Assembly: GCA_900544455.1 (NCBI GenBank)
Contig: UQVJ01000035.1
Coordinates: 1 to 15,981 of the forward strand
From: an uncultured Eggerthella sp.
GTDB lineage: Bacteria > Actinomycetota > Coriobacteriia > Coriobacteriales > Eggerthellaceae
Direction of reading: 5' to 3'
DNA length: 15,981 nucleotides
Each line of letters starts with the position of its first letter. Position 1 is the first letter of the stretch. Positions 7,100 to 13,380 of this stretch are shown here, one piece after another. Both the position numbers and the translations under genes were made by a program. A model generated the notes under the pieces. The model worked only from the letters and a program-made list of their open reading frames with translations. It searched no databases and was not told the DNA's origin.

Positions 7100-8184
7100 A
7101 CGCCCACCTCAACATGAGGGGCATCGTCAGTCCGCGGCTGCGGCTTGCCAATCCAAACGGGCTTCGGCTTTTCAGTCGCTACAGCATTGGTGCGGGTGAC
7201 TGCTTTCGCCTCTTCGATCACCGCAGCCACGGCAGCCCGGTCGAGTTCGGCGACATCTGCCGCACCGGTTCCTCTCCTTTCCGCGACAGCACCCGTCTCT
7301 CCCGCGCCCGTCGCGCCTTCCGGGCCTGCCCCTGTCAGCCCTATGCCTTCCGCACCTCTTGCGCCCGGCGCGACCGCAGCCGCCGCGCCTACGTTCTCTC
7401 CCTCCACGCCATGGGCGTCCTCATGCACATACGGCGTGCCGTAGATGTCGGAAATGGTTTTCGCATCCAGCTCATCGGGCGTGCCGTCGAACACCTTGAC
7501 GCCCTTCTTCAGCGCAACGATACGGTCGGAATACTCGATGGCGTAGTCAACTTGATGCAAATTCACCAGGCAAGCAACGCCCAGCTCATCGGAAACCCAA
7601 CGAAGCATTTCCATCGTCACGCGCGAAGACTTCGGGTCAAGGCTCGCAATAGGCTCGTCGCACAGCATCAAGAGCGGGTCCTGCACCAGAGCACGCGCGA
7701 TGCCCACTCGCTGCTGCTGACCACCGGAAAGCTGGTCGGCACGCTGATATGCGAATTCAGCAAGGCCCATTTTGCCCAGCAGCTCGAACGCACTGCGCTT
7801 GTCTTCTTCACTGTACAAACCGAAGATGCCACGGAAGTTCGACAGATAGCCCAAGCGCCCCTGCAAAACGTTTTCGATTGCGGTGGCTCGATGCACCAGG
7901 TTGTAATGCTGAAAGATCATCCCGATGTCGCGACGGGCCTTGCGCATCTGACGCTTGTTCATGCTGGTAATTTCACGCCCGTCGAACACGATGCTTCCCT
8001 CTGAAGCATCGATAAGGCGATTGATGCAGCGCAGAAAAGTGGATTTGCCCGCCCCCGAAGGCCCGATAACCGTGACGAACTCGCCACGACGAAGGGAAAG
8101 CGACACATCGTGCAGCGCCTTCCCCTTGCCGTCGTAGCTTTTCGTCAGGCGCTCAACGGTCAGCAGTTCCTGACGTTGCTCCAT
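7096..8184 (-). CDS. phnC: PhnC, phosphonate ABC transporter ATPase with a long Ala/Gly-rich tail
   Basis: PhnC powers phosphonate import through PhnE1/E2. Residues 1-255 form a normal ABC domain: Walker A GPSGAGKST (41-49), Q-loop IFQHYNLV, signature LSGGQQQR (152-159), Walker B LLMLCDEP (171-178), D-loop SLDP and switch His210 in VNLHQVDYA. Usual PhnC length is about 250-260. Here about 107 extra residues follow (256-362). The first part is low-complexity Ala/Gly/Glu-rich, then comes a helical-looking stretch DVAELDRAAVAAVIEEAKAV (310-329), then a basic, proline-rich end. The start is 3 bases after the phnD stop with only a weak SD, so translation is probably coupled to phnD. It ends overlapping phnE1. 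Confidence 0.95.
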   Translation of the reverse strand: MEQRQELLTVERLTKSYDGKGKALHDVSLSLRRGEFVTVIGPSGAGKSTFLRCINRLIDASEGSIVFDGREITSMNKRQMRKARRDIGMIFQHYNLVHRATAIENVLQGRLGYLSNFRGIFGLYSEEDKRSAFELLGKMGLAEFAYQRADQLSGGQQQRVGIARALVQDPLLMLCDEPIASLDPKSSRVTMEMLRWVSDELGVACLVNLHQVDYAIEYSDRIVALKKGVKVFDGTPDELDAKTISDIYGTPYVHEDAHGVEGENVGAAAAVAPGARGAEGIGLTGAGPEGATGAGETGAVAERRGTGAADVAELDRAAVAAVIEEAKAVTRTNAVATEKPKPVWIGKPQPRTDDAPHVEVGV

Positions 8185-8187
8185 GCT

Positions 8188-9237
8188 TTATGCACCAAGC
8201 TCTCGAATGGGGTTGTACCATGCATCATCGCAAGCAACGAAGCAGGTCTTGTCGGAATCCTTGTCGAAGACTGCCTTGGCGTTCTCATCGCCAGGGTCAG
8301 CAAAGATTTCCTTGTTGGATGCGGTTTCCTCAGAGCAAAATGCTTCAGTGATCTCCTTCTGCTCATCATCGGAAAGCTTGTCAGTGTTGTAGCAGAACGG
8401 TGCGTTCAGCACGGGAGTGACGCCAATGATGGTGAATTCCTTACCGCGAACCGAGTCAAACGGTGCAGCCGCATCGTCCTTCACCTTGTATACGGCGCCA
8501 GGAGCGTTAGCGCTGCCGGATACCAGGTCGAAGTACATGTCTACGTCAACGTCGTCGAATGCAGCAGCATCAGCCTGACCGGAAAGCAAATTCACTGCAG
8601 AGCCCTGGTGGGAATCGCCGAACATTACCTTACTGAAGAACGTGCCGTCCTGCAGAAGGTCGTCGGAAGACTCGACGCCGCACTTCTTCATGATGGCATT
8701 GGAGGGAACCTTGAAGCCCGAAGTAGACGTTGCGGATACGAACGAAAACTTCTTACCCTTCAGATTGTCCAGGGAATAGCCGTCGCCGTCCTTGTAGTTG
8801 CCGGCCTGGTCAGCGGGAACGCAAATGCGGCTATAGTAGCAAGCGCCGTCGAGCGTTCCGTTTTCATCGCTGTTAGTGAAAGCAGCCTGAACAGCACCGT
8901 TCTTCGAATTTGCCTGGACGTAACCCTCGGCACCAAGCAGTGCCATCTGAGCAGAACCGGAGGAAATCGCCTCGATGGCCACGTTGTAATCGGTGGTGGT
9001 CATCAGTTCAACGTCGCGGCCGGTTGCCTCCTTGATCACATTGCCGACAGCCTCGCGAGACTGGGTAAGATCGGCAGACGAATTATCAGGCAGCCAAACC
9101 ATAGTGATGGGGTCGCTCGACTCCTTTTGATTGCTCTGCGATGAGCACCCCGTAGCAAACAGCAAAGCGCTTGCGGCCACCATCAAGACCAAAAGCATCA
9201 TTCCAACGCGCTTTGCGTTCCAAGCTTTTTGTTCCAT
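8188..9237 (-). CDS. phnD: PhnD, phosphonate-binding lipoprotein
   Basis: PhnD is the extracytoplasmic solute-binding protein of the importer, anchored to the membrane by lipid. The 349-residue protein starts MEQKAWNAKRVGMM, followed by a hydrophobic core and a lipobox ending ATGC with Cys31 as the lipidated residue. The mature part has PhnD-family features: ITMVWLPDNSSADLTQSREAVG, the ligand-domain stretch ALLGAEGYVQANSKN, SFVSATSTSGFKVPSNAIMKKCG and DVDVDMYFDLVSG. The frame is open 90 codons upstream of 9237, but that part has no signal-peptide logic and overlaps leader hairpins. The AGAGGA SD and lipoprotein signal place the start at 9237. It is the first gene of the operon. The specific ligand (methylphosphonate, 2-aminoethylphosphonate or phosphite) cannot be told. 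Confidence 0.93.
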   Translation of the reverse strand: MEQKAWNAKRVGMMLLVLMVAASALLFATGCSSQSNQKESSDPITMVWLPDNSSADLTQSREAVGNVIKEATGRDVELMTTTDYNVAIEAISSGSAQMALLGAEGYVQANSKNGAVQAAFTNSDENGTLDGACYYSRICVPADQAGNYKDGDGYSLDNLKGKKFSFVSATSTSGFKVPSNAIMKKCGVESSDDLLQDGTFFSKVMFGDSHQGSAVNLLSGQADAAAFDDVDVDMYFDLVSGSANAPGAVYKVKDDAAAPFDSVRGKEFTIIGVTPVLNAPFCYNTDKLSDDEQKEITEAFCSEETASNKEIFADPGDENAKAVFDKDSDKTCFVACDDAWYNPIRELGA

Positions 9238-9460
9238 TCGGTTCTTCCTCTTTCCTCTTCTTCTTTCGAACCTGCCCGTCACCCATGAGTACGCGTAGGC
9301 GACGGGCACGGCGCTAATATTGCGCCATCGAAAAGGAAATCTTGAGCTGAGAATCGAGTTCTCAGACCGTTTTAACGTCAGCGTTCCAAATGAAAAATTC
9401 ACCTGAATCGTTGTTAATTCAGAAGTTACGTCCGAACGTGTTTTTAACGTTTTAGATACT
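9238..9460 (-). promoter_or_regulatory. Leader and promoter region of the phn operon
   Basis: The spacer upstream of phnD holds three hairpins on the minus strand: 9275-9306 (9-bp stem including one wobble, 13-base loop), 9310-9326 (GGCGC/GCGCC around an AT-rich centre) and 9347-9365 (CTGAGAA/TTCTCAG, 5-base loop). Further upstream, the minus strand shows ACGTTAAAA twice (9370-9378 and 9442-9450) and TTAACA at 9412-9417. TTAACA with TTTCAT (9390-9395) at 16-base spacing is a possible -35/-10 pair, but it is weak. TTAA-type repeats recall PhoP-type phosphate-starvation boxes of Gram-positive bacteria; this is inference. No regulator gene (phnF or similar) lies in the window. Confidence 0.4.
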
Positions 9461-9490
9461 GGGAAAGTGGGGGCAGGCGCCAGATTCCCT
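9461..9490 (-). repeat. GGGAATCTGG-type intergenic repeat, copy A
   Basis: Read on the minus strand, this copy begins AGGGAATCTGGCGCCTGCCC and ends ACTTTCCC. It matches the copies at 9660 and 13346 but lies in the opposite orientation, so it forms a long-range inverted repeat with the copy at 9660-9688. It sits at the far end of the phn promoter region. Confidence 0.6.
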
Positions 9491-9558
9491 CTTTCATGCT
9501 CGGGCAATTGTCTGCAACAAATGCTAAAGGACCAAGTGCTCCGCGCATCCTGTTTGAC

Positions 9559-9586
9559 GGGAACCTAGCGCCTACCGCATTTCCCC
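9559..9586 (+). repeat. GGGAATCTGG-type intergenic repeat, diverged copy B1
   Basis: This copy starts GGGAACCTAGCGCCTACC and ends ATTTCCCC. It is a direct but diverged match to the copy at 9660-9688. The two flank the strong hairpin at 9608-9651. Confidence 0.5.
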
Positions 9587-9591
9587 GTTTT

Positions 9592-9651
9592 CGCAATAAA
9601 GCACAAAAGCAGGGTCCCGCTCGCGAACTACATCGCAAGCGGGACCCTGCT
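9592..9651 (-). terminator. Strong rho-independent terminator behind the aldo/keto reductase
   Basis: A 19-base arm (9608-9626) pairs with 9633-9651 at 18 of 19 positions around a 6-base loop. The core is AGCAGGGTCCCGCT. On the minus strand the hairpin is followed directly by TTTTGTGCTTTATT. It lies 41 bases after the aldo/keto reductase stop and separates that gene from the phn operon promoter. Confidence 0.85.
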
Positions 9652-9659
9652 CATTCGGT

Positions 9660-9688
9660 GGGAATCTGGTGCCTACCCCTATTTCCCC
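9660..9688 (+). repeat. GGGAATCTGG-type intergenic repeat, copy B2
   Basis: This copy starts GGGAATCTGGTGCCTACCCC and ends TATTTCCCC. It lies 3 bases downstream of the stop of the minus-strand aldo/keto reductase, and the copy at 13346 has the same placement behind the amidase gene. Confidence 0.65.
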
Positions 9689-9691
9689 TCC

Positions 9692-10813
9692 CTACTCGTA
9701 GAAATCGGCGGCATCCTCGAGCAGCTCGATGATATTGATGCCTTGCGGGCACATATCCTCGCAGGCACCGCATTGAATGCAGGCGGAAGCGCGTCCGTCG
9801 CGGGTTTGCCAGGCGTACTGGCTCTTCGCGAATTCGCGATTTTCGGTCATCTTTTCCAAGTTCAGCAAACCCAAAGCTTCAGGAATCTTTACACCCGCGG
9901 GGCAGTCTTTCACGCAATAGCGGCAGTTGGTGCAGGGTATGAGCCCTACGCTCTTCAGAGCGTCAACCGCATCGCCCAGCGCTTTTTCTTCGGAAGCGTT
10001 AAAGGGCTCGTTCGCCTTCCATTCGCGCACGTTTTCCTGAATCTGCTCCAACGTCGAAACGCCAGAGAGCACGCTGATAACGTTGGGCAGGTTGTAGCAG
10101 AATCGATAGGCCCACGAAACCACGCTCTTGTCGGGGTCGGCTGCTTTCAGCACGCTTGCGCCGCGTTCTGGCAAGTCCGCCAAACGACCGCCGCGAGCAG
10201 GCTCCATAATCACCACAGGCACACCGTGTTTTTGCGCAACTTCCATGCATTTGCGCGATTCCACCACAGGATCTTCCCAGTCGAGGTAATTCACCTGCAG
10301 CTGAACAAAATCCATATCAGGATGATCAGCGAGCAGCTTGTCCAACGTTTCGGCGTTGTCATGCATCGAGAAACCCAGGTGCTTGATAACGCCTTCGGCT
10401 TTCTTCTGCGCGGCCCATTCCCACATTCCGTACTCATCGAATTTCACCGTGCGCGCACCGCCCATGTTATGCAGCAGGTAAAAATCGATGTAGTCGGTGC
10501 CCAAACGCTCCAACGAAGTATCCAAGCACGCTTTCGCATCTTCGGCGGTGGGCTGAGCCCAAGCCAAACACTTGGTGGCAATGGTGAACGAATCGCGCGG
10601 ATAGCGCTCAACCAGCGCCTTGCGCATGGCAACTTCCGATTCGCCCTCATGATACACATAGGCGGTATCGAAATACGTGCCGCCAGCCTCTATAAACGTG
10701 TCGACCATTTTCTTCAAATGCTCGATGTCGATGCTCTTCTGATCCTTGGGGTCAGTAAGAGGCAAACGCATGCAGCCAAAGCCAAGCTTAGGGGTGTCCA
10801 AAAGGTTGCTCAT
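9692..10813 (-). CDS. Aldo/keto reductase with C-terminal double 4Fe-4S motif
   Basis: A cytoplasmic oxidoreductase of the ferredoxin-fused aldo/keto reductase type (COG1453-like). In the 373-residue protein the N-terminal TIM-barrel domain keeps the catalytic tetrad: Asp49 and Tyr54 in YFDTAYVYH, Lys81 in IATKCLAW and His116 in YLLHNM. The C-terminal domain has two CX2CX2CX3CP motifs (Cys294/297/300/304 and Cys345/348/351/355) predicted to bind two 4Fe-4S clusters. This architecture is frequent in anaerobes; substrates are mostly unknown. The start at 10813 has AAGGAG 8 bases upstream. It is a single-gene unit with its own terminator and a candidate operator-promoter upstream. A link to phosphonate metabolism is not evident. 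Confidence 0.93.
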   Translation of the reverse strand: MSNLLDTPKLGFGCMRLPLTDPKDQKSIDIEHLKKMVDTFIEAGGTYFDTAYVYHEGESEVAMRKALVERYPRDSFTIATKCLAWAQPTAEDAKACLDTSLERLGTDYIDFYLLHNMGGARTVKFDEYGMWEWAAQKKAEGVIKHLGFSMHDNAETLDKLLADHPDMDFVQLQVNYLDWEDPVVESRKCMEVAQKHGVPVVIMEPARGGRLADLPERGASVLKAADPDKSVVSWAYRFCYNLPNVISVLSGVSTLEQIQENVREWKANEPFNASEEKALGDAVDALKSVGLIPCTNCRYCVKDCPAGVKIPEALGLLNLEKMTENREFAKSQYAWQTRDGRASACIQCGACEDMCPQGINIIELLEDAADFYE

Positions 10814-10856
10814 AGGGGGGGCTCCTTGCCTGATCTTCTACAAATCCTCTGCGCCC

Positions 10857-10895
10857 ATTGTAGCGGAAATCAAATTTTAGTAACGTGGCGTTACT
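10857..10895 (-). promoter_or_regulatory. Candidate promoter and operator of the aldo/keto reductase
   Basis: The minus strand has TACAAT (10857-10862), a good -10 hexamer about 44 bases from the ATG. A perfect palindrome, AGTAACGTGGCGTTACT (10879-10895, 7-bp arms, 3-base centre), overlaps the place where the -35 would fall, and no good -35 hexamer is seen. That layout suits a regulator-binding site. The factor is unknown. On the plus strand the palindrome is followed by TATTTTT, so a small plus-strand terminator is an alternative reading. Confidence 0.45.
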
Positions 10896-11345
10896 TATTT
10901 TTACGGGAAAGCAATAACGCAACACGATGCGCGGGCAAATGCCCAAACCCGCAGTGCCTCTCTGCGCTCCACGGCGCCACCCTGGGCCTGCGCCGGATTC
11001 GCAACGCCCGCACCGGATCCACCCAGCCCCACACCGGGTCCGCAACATCCCCCAGTGCTATCTCGGGACTGTTCCAGGAGCTCAAAAACAAAAAATCGGT
11101 TCGGATTGCAACTTTTTTGCGATTAGGGATTGTCGCGCGGCGCCAAAACGTGGATCTCAACCCCAAAACGCAGCAAAAACGGCATATTTCAGGCCTTGAG
11201 GAGCGGGGAAGAGTCCGCAATCGCAAAAAAGTTGCAACGATGACGAGTTTTTTGTTTTTGCAATGGGTTCAATCGCCGCAGTCAGGCAGCTCCCGCGAAA
11301 ACGCGCGGGATATCACGGTAAGAAGACTAAACCCAGAAACAAGAA
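10896..11345. other. Long spacer between pyrE and the aldo/keto reductase, no convincing gene
   Basis: About 450 bases hold no supportable gene. From low to high coordinate there are: a GC-rich part with a small hairpin GGGCAAATGCCC near 10936 and imperfect direct repeats (CCGGATTCGCAAC-like near 10992 and 11035), the inverted-repeat element at 11084-11259, and a hairpin TCCCGCG/CGCGGGA at 11291-11310. Short open frames cross it on both strands, but none has an SD plus recognisable protein features. Confidence 0.6.
11084..11259. repeat. 176-base inverted-repeat element
   Basis: Two 41-base arms, 11084-11124 and 11219-11259, are inverted copies. Each arm has AAAAACAAAAAA outermost and TTGCAACTTTTTTGCGATT innermost. 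These 12- and 19-base blocks are identical between the arms and are separated by a 10-base core that differs (2 of 10 match). The 94 bases between the arms contain no gene. It could be a small non-autonomous mobile element, a structured RNA, or a pair of binding sites. No target-site duplication is obvious. Confidence 0.7.
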
Positions 11346-11368
11346 AGGCGCCCGCCATGCGGACGCCT
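11341..11368 (-). terminator. Rho-independent terminator of pyrE
   Basis: The hairpin AGGCGTCCGC-ATG-GCGGGCGCCT (11346-11368, one G-U pair) is followed on the minus strand by TTCTTGTTT. It begins 25 bases after the pyrE stop. Confidence 0.75.
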
Positions 11369-11393
11369 CCAGAAAAACCAATTTGGCTAGAAT

Positions 11394-12080
11394 CTACGCT
11401 TCCTTGGCACCATACTGCTCGTAATAAGCATCGAGCGCAGCCTTCAGCGTATCGTCGATTACCACTTCACCCTGAACTTCGTGGTTGTACAGGAGCTCGG
11501 TAACTTCAGCCATGCTCACGATGGAAGCGACAGGGAAGCCATACTTTTCCTGAACTTCCTTCTGCGCAGTCTTCACGCCGCCCTTACCAACTTCCATACG
11601 GTTCAGGGAAACAATCAGACCCTTAACCTCAACATCAGCGGCACCCTTCAGGATGGGATAGGTTTCATCGATAGACTTGCCCGACGTGGTAACGTCCTCA
11701 ACCATGACCACGCGGTCGCCGTCATGAAGCTCAGCGCCCAGCAGATTGCCGGCATCGGCTCCGTGGTCCTTCACTTCCTTGCGATTGCAGCAGTACTTAA
11801 CTTCCTTGCCGTACAGCTCTTCCAAAGCAATGGCGGTAACAACGGCCAGAGGAATGCCCTTGTATGCAGGACCAAATACCACATCGAAATCCAGGCCAAA
11901 GTTGTCGTGAATGGCGCGCGCATAGTATTCGCCCAGACGCTTCAGCTGACCACCCGTAACATAGGCGCCAGCATTCATGAAGAAGGGGGATTTGCGCCCG
12001 CTCTTAAGCGTGAATTCGCCGAACTTGAGCACCTGGCTTTCCACCATGAACTCGATGAATTCTTTCTTATATGCCCCCAT
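11394..12080 (-). CDS. pyrE: Orotate phosphoribosyltransferase
   Basis: PyrE joins orotate and PRPP to form orotidine 5'-phosphate, the fifth step of de novo UMP synthesis, in the cytoplasm. The 228-residue protein has the PRPP-binding motif VVMVEDVTTSGKS (124-136), the early FTLKSGRKSPFFMNAG stretch (23-38), VVFGPAYKGIPLAV (67-80) and YCCNRKEVKDHG (97-107), all typical of PyrE. The start at 12080 follows GAAGGAG. No other pyr gene is nearby and a terminator follows, so it appears to be expressed alone. A TAGAAT sequence about 35 bases upstream on the minus strand is a weak -10 candidate without a good -35. Confidence 0.96.
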   Translation of the reverse strand: MGAYKKEFIEFMVESQVLKFGEFTLKSGRKSPFFMNAGAYVTGGQLKRLGEYYARAIHDNFGLDFDVVFGPAYKGIPLAVVTAIALEELYGKEVKYCCNRKEVKDHGADAGNLLGAELHDGDRVVMVEDVTTSGKSIDETYPILKGAADVEVKGLIVSLNRMEVGKGGVKTAQKEVQEKYGFPVASIVSMAEVTELLYNHEVQGEVVIDDTLKAALDAYYEQYGAKEA

Positions 12081-12121
12081 GAGCGCACTCCTTCTCTAGT
12101 GAAACTACTGTTTTCATTCTA

Positions 12122-12148
12122 CAAAAGCCCAGGCAAAGCCCCTGCGGC
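12122..12148 (-). terminator. Possible weak terminator behind the glycosyltransferase
   Basis: Directly after the stop codon the minus strand reads an imperfect hairpin (AGCC..AGG / CCT.GGCT) followed by TTTTG. The stem is short and interrupted, so read-through into pyrE is plausible. Confidence 0.35.
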
Positions 12149-13086
12149 TATTCGCGGTAAAAGCCGTTCATCGCCTTGTACACGTCGATCTCCCACTGGC
12201 GGCGATGGCTCTTGGCGACCGTGTCCAGGATGAGGCCCGTCACGAAGGAGAGGGCGCCGCAACCGGCGAGCGCCAGGCTGCCCAGCATCGTGGGGATGCG
12301 GGGCACCAGGCCGGTGGCCGCGTACTCGGCGACGACGGGGATGCCCGCCACCACGGCAAGCACCAGCAGGAGCAGGGCCAGCCAGCCGAAGAACGCCAGC
12401 GGGCGGTAGTCCTTGAACAGGCTCGTGATGGCCTTCAGCACCTTCGCGCCGTCGCCGAACGTGGACAGCTTCGAGTAGCTGCCCTCGGGGCGGTCGCGGT
12501 AGTCGATCGGCACGTCCTCGATGCGCCAGCGCTTGTCCACCGCGTGGATGGAGATCTCCGTCTCGATCTGGAAGCCCTCGGAGAGCACCGGCATGGTCTT
12601 CACGAACACGCGGTTGAACGCGCGGTAGCCCGTCATGACGTCCTCGAAGGCGAAGCCGTAGATGCGCTTGATCAGCCAGCGCACCAGGTCGTTGCCGAAG
12701 CCGTGGAACGCGCGGTCGTTCTCCTCGCCGTAGGAGCCGTTGGACAGGCGGTCGCCCACCGTCATGTCGGCGCGGTCGGCGCGCAGCGGCTCCAGGAGCG
12801 CCGGCGCGGCCTCGGCGGGGTAGGTGTCGTCGCCGTCGACCATCAGGTAGTAGTCGGCGTCGATGTCGCGGAACATGGAGCGGACGACGTTGCCCTTGCC
12901 CTGGCGCCCCTCGAACTTCACGATGGCGCCGTGCTCGCGGGCGATGTCGGCCGTGCCGTCCTTGGAGTTGTTGTCGTAGACGTAGATGTCGGCGTCGGGC
13001 AGGACGCACTTGAAGTCGTCCACCACCTTGCCGATGGTCACGGCTTCGTTGTAGCAGGGTATGAGTACTGCGACCTTGTCTGCCAT
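12148..13086 (-). CDS. Membrane-anchored GT2 glycosyltransferase (polyprenyl-phosphate sugar synthase type)
   Basis: A family-2 glycosyltransferase of the DPM1/GtrB type, which moves a sugar from a nucleotide donor to polyprenyl phosphate at the inner face of the membrane. In the 312-residue protein the GT-A domain begins VAVLIPCYNEAVTIGKVV and carries YVYDNNSKDGT (35-45) and the metal-binding MVDGDDTYP (82-90). GYRAFNRVFVK follows at 153. Two membrane spans are visible near 231-256 and 266-289. The start at 13086 follows AAAGGGAG; a longer frame of 27 codons upstream has no SD. Codon use is striking: from codon 15 to about codon 293 nearly every codon ends in G or C, while the first 14 and last ~20 codons resemble the neighbours. 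The sugar and acceptor are unknown. Confidence 0.9.
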   Translation of the reverse strand: MADKVAVLIPCYNEAVTIGKVVDDFKCVLPDADIYVYDNNSKDGTADIAREHGAIVKFEGRQGKGNVVRSMFRDIDADYYLMVDGDDTYPAEAAPALLEPLRADRADMTVGDRLSNGSYGEENDRAFHGFGNDLVRWLIKRIYGFAFEDVMTGYRAFNRVFVKTMPVLSEGFQIETEISIHAVDKRWRIEDVPIDYRDRPEGSYSKLSTFGDGAKVLKAITSLFKDYRPLAFFGWLALLLLVLAVVAGIPVVAEYAATGLVPRIPTMLGSLALAGCGALSFVTGLILDTVAKSHRRQWEIDVYKAMNGFYRE

Positions 13087-13297
13087 TGGGCTCCCTTTCA
13101 AACAAGCAAACAGCAAGCGCAAAAAGCGCGAAATATATCGATTGCAGGCTATGCACCTACGGCGCATACCGCCCGATACCCCTCAGGGCAGCAGTCGAAG
13201 CGCACAGCCATAAGCCACATTAGTTTACTCGCTTTTTACGTTGAAAGAAATGGCTTCGGCAAGCGCATAAAACTCTCCACGAATAGGCGGGAAAATA
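13087..13297. other. Upstream spacer of the glycosyltransferase
   Basis: This 211-base stretch is AT-richer than the gene it precedes. The minus strand has A/T-rich stretches (AAAAAGCGAGTAAACTAATG near 13215-13234) that could hold a promoter, but I see no convincing -35/-10 pair. No gene is supported. Confidence 0.4.
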
Positions 13298-13374
13298 GGG
13301 CCTCGTTTGTGAATCTCATCGTAGACGAGGCCCAGTTTGTTAGGCGGGAATCTGGTACCCGTCCCTATTTTCCC
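13289..13374 (-). terminator. Nested inverted repeat and terminator behind the amidase, including repeat copy C
   Basis: The inner hairpin is GGGCCTCGT (13298-13306) with ACGAGGCCC (13325-13333). On the minus strand it is followed by TATTTTCCC, fitting a rho-independent terminator for the amidase gene. Read as plus-strand RNA, the stem extends to 15 pairs through G-U wobbles. An outer perfect 12-base inverted repeat, GGGAAAATAGGG (13289-13300) and CCCTATTTTCCC (13363-13374), encloses it. The right side contains repeat copy C (13346-13374, starting GGGAATCTGGTACCCGTCCC), which ends 6 bases before the amidase stop. Confidence 0.65.
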
Positions 13375-13380
13375 ATTCGG

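Noticed and set aside
8110..9144. 344-codon plus-strand frame opposite phnD
   Set aside because: It is antisense to a well-supported lipoprotein gene, has no recognisable domain and no neighbouring plus-strand genes.
9238..9460. Known riboswitch in the phnD leader
   Set aside because: The three hairpins do not match any riboswitch consensus I can recognise, and no terminator or SD-sequestering stem is clear.
10891..11226. 111-codon minus-strand frame in the spacer upstream of the aldo/keto reductase
   Set aside because: It runs through one arm and the loop of the inverted-repeat element, has no good SD, and its peptide is Arg-rich without a family pattern. It might be annotated as a hypothetical protein but I see no support.
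11084..11259. Insertion sequence
   Set aside because: No transposase frame lies between or near the arms, and no target-site duplication is obvious; at most it could be a non-autonomous element.
9743..11503. 586-codon open frame on the plus strand
   Set aside because: It is antisense to the aldo/keto reductase, then runs through the repeat-rich spacer into the end of pyrE. The peptide has no family features and no SD logic; it is a GC-rich shadow frame.
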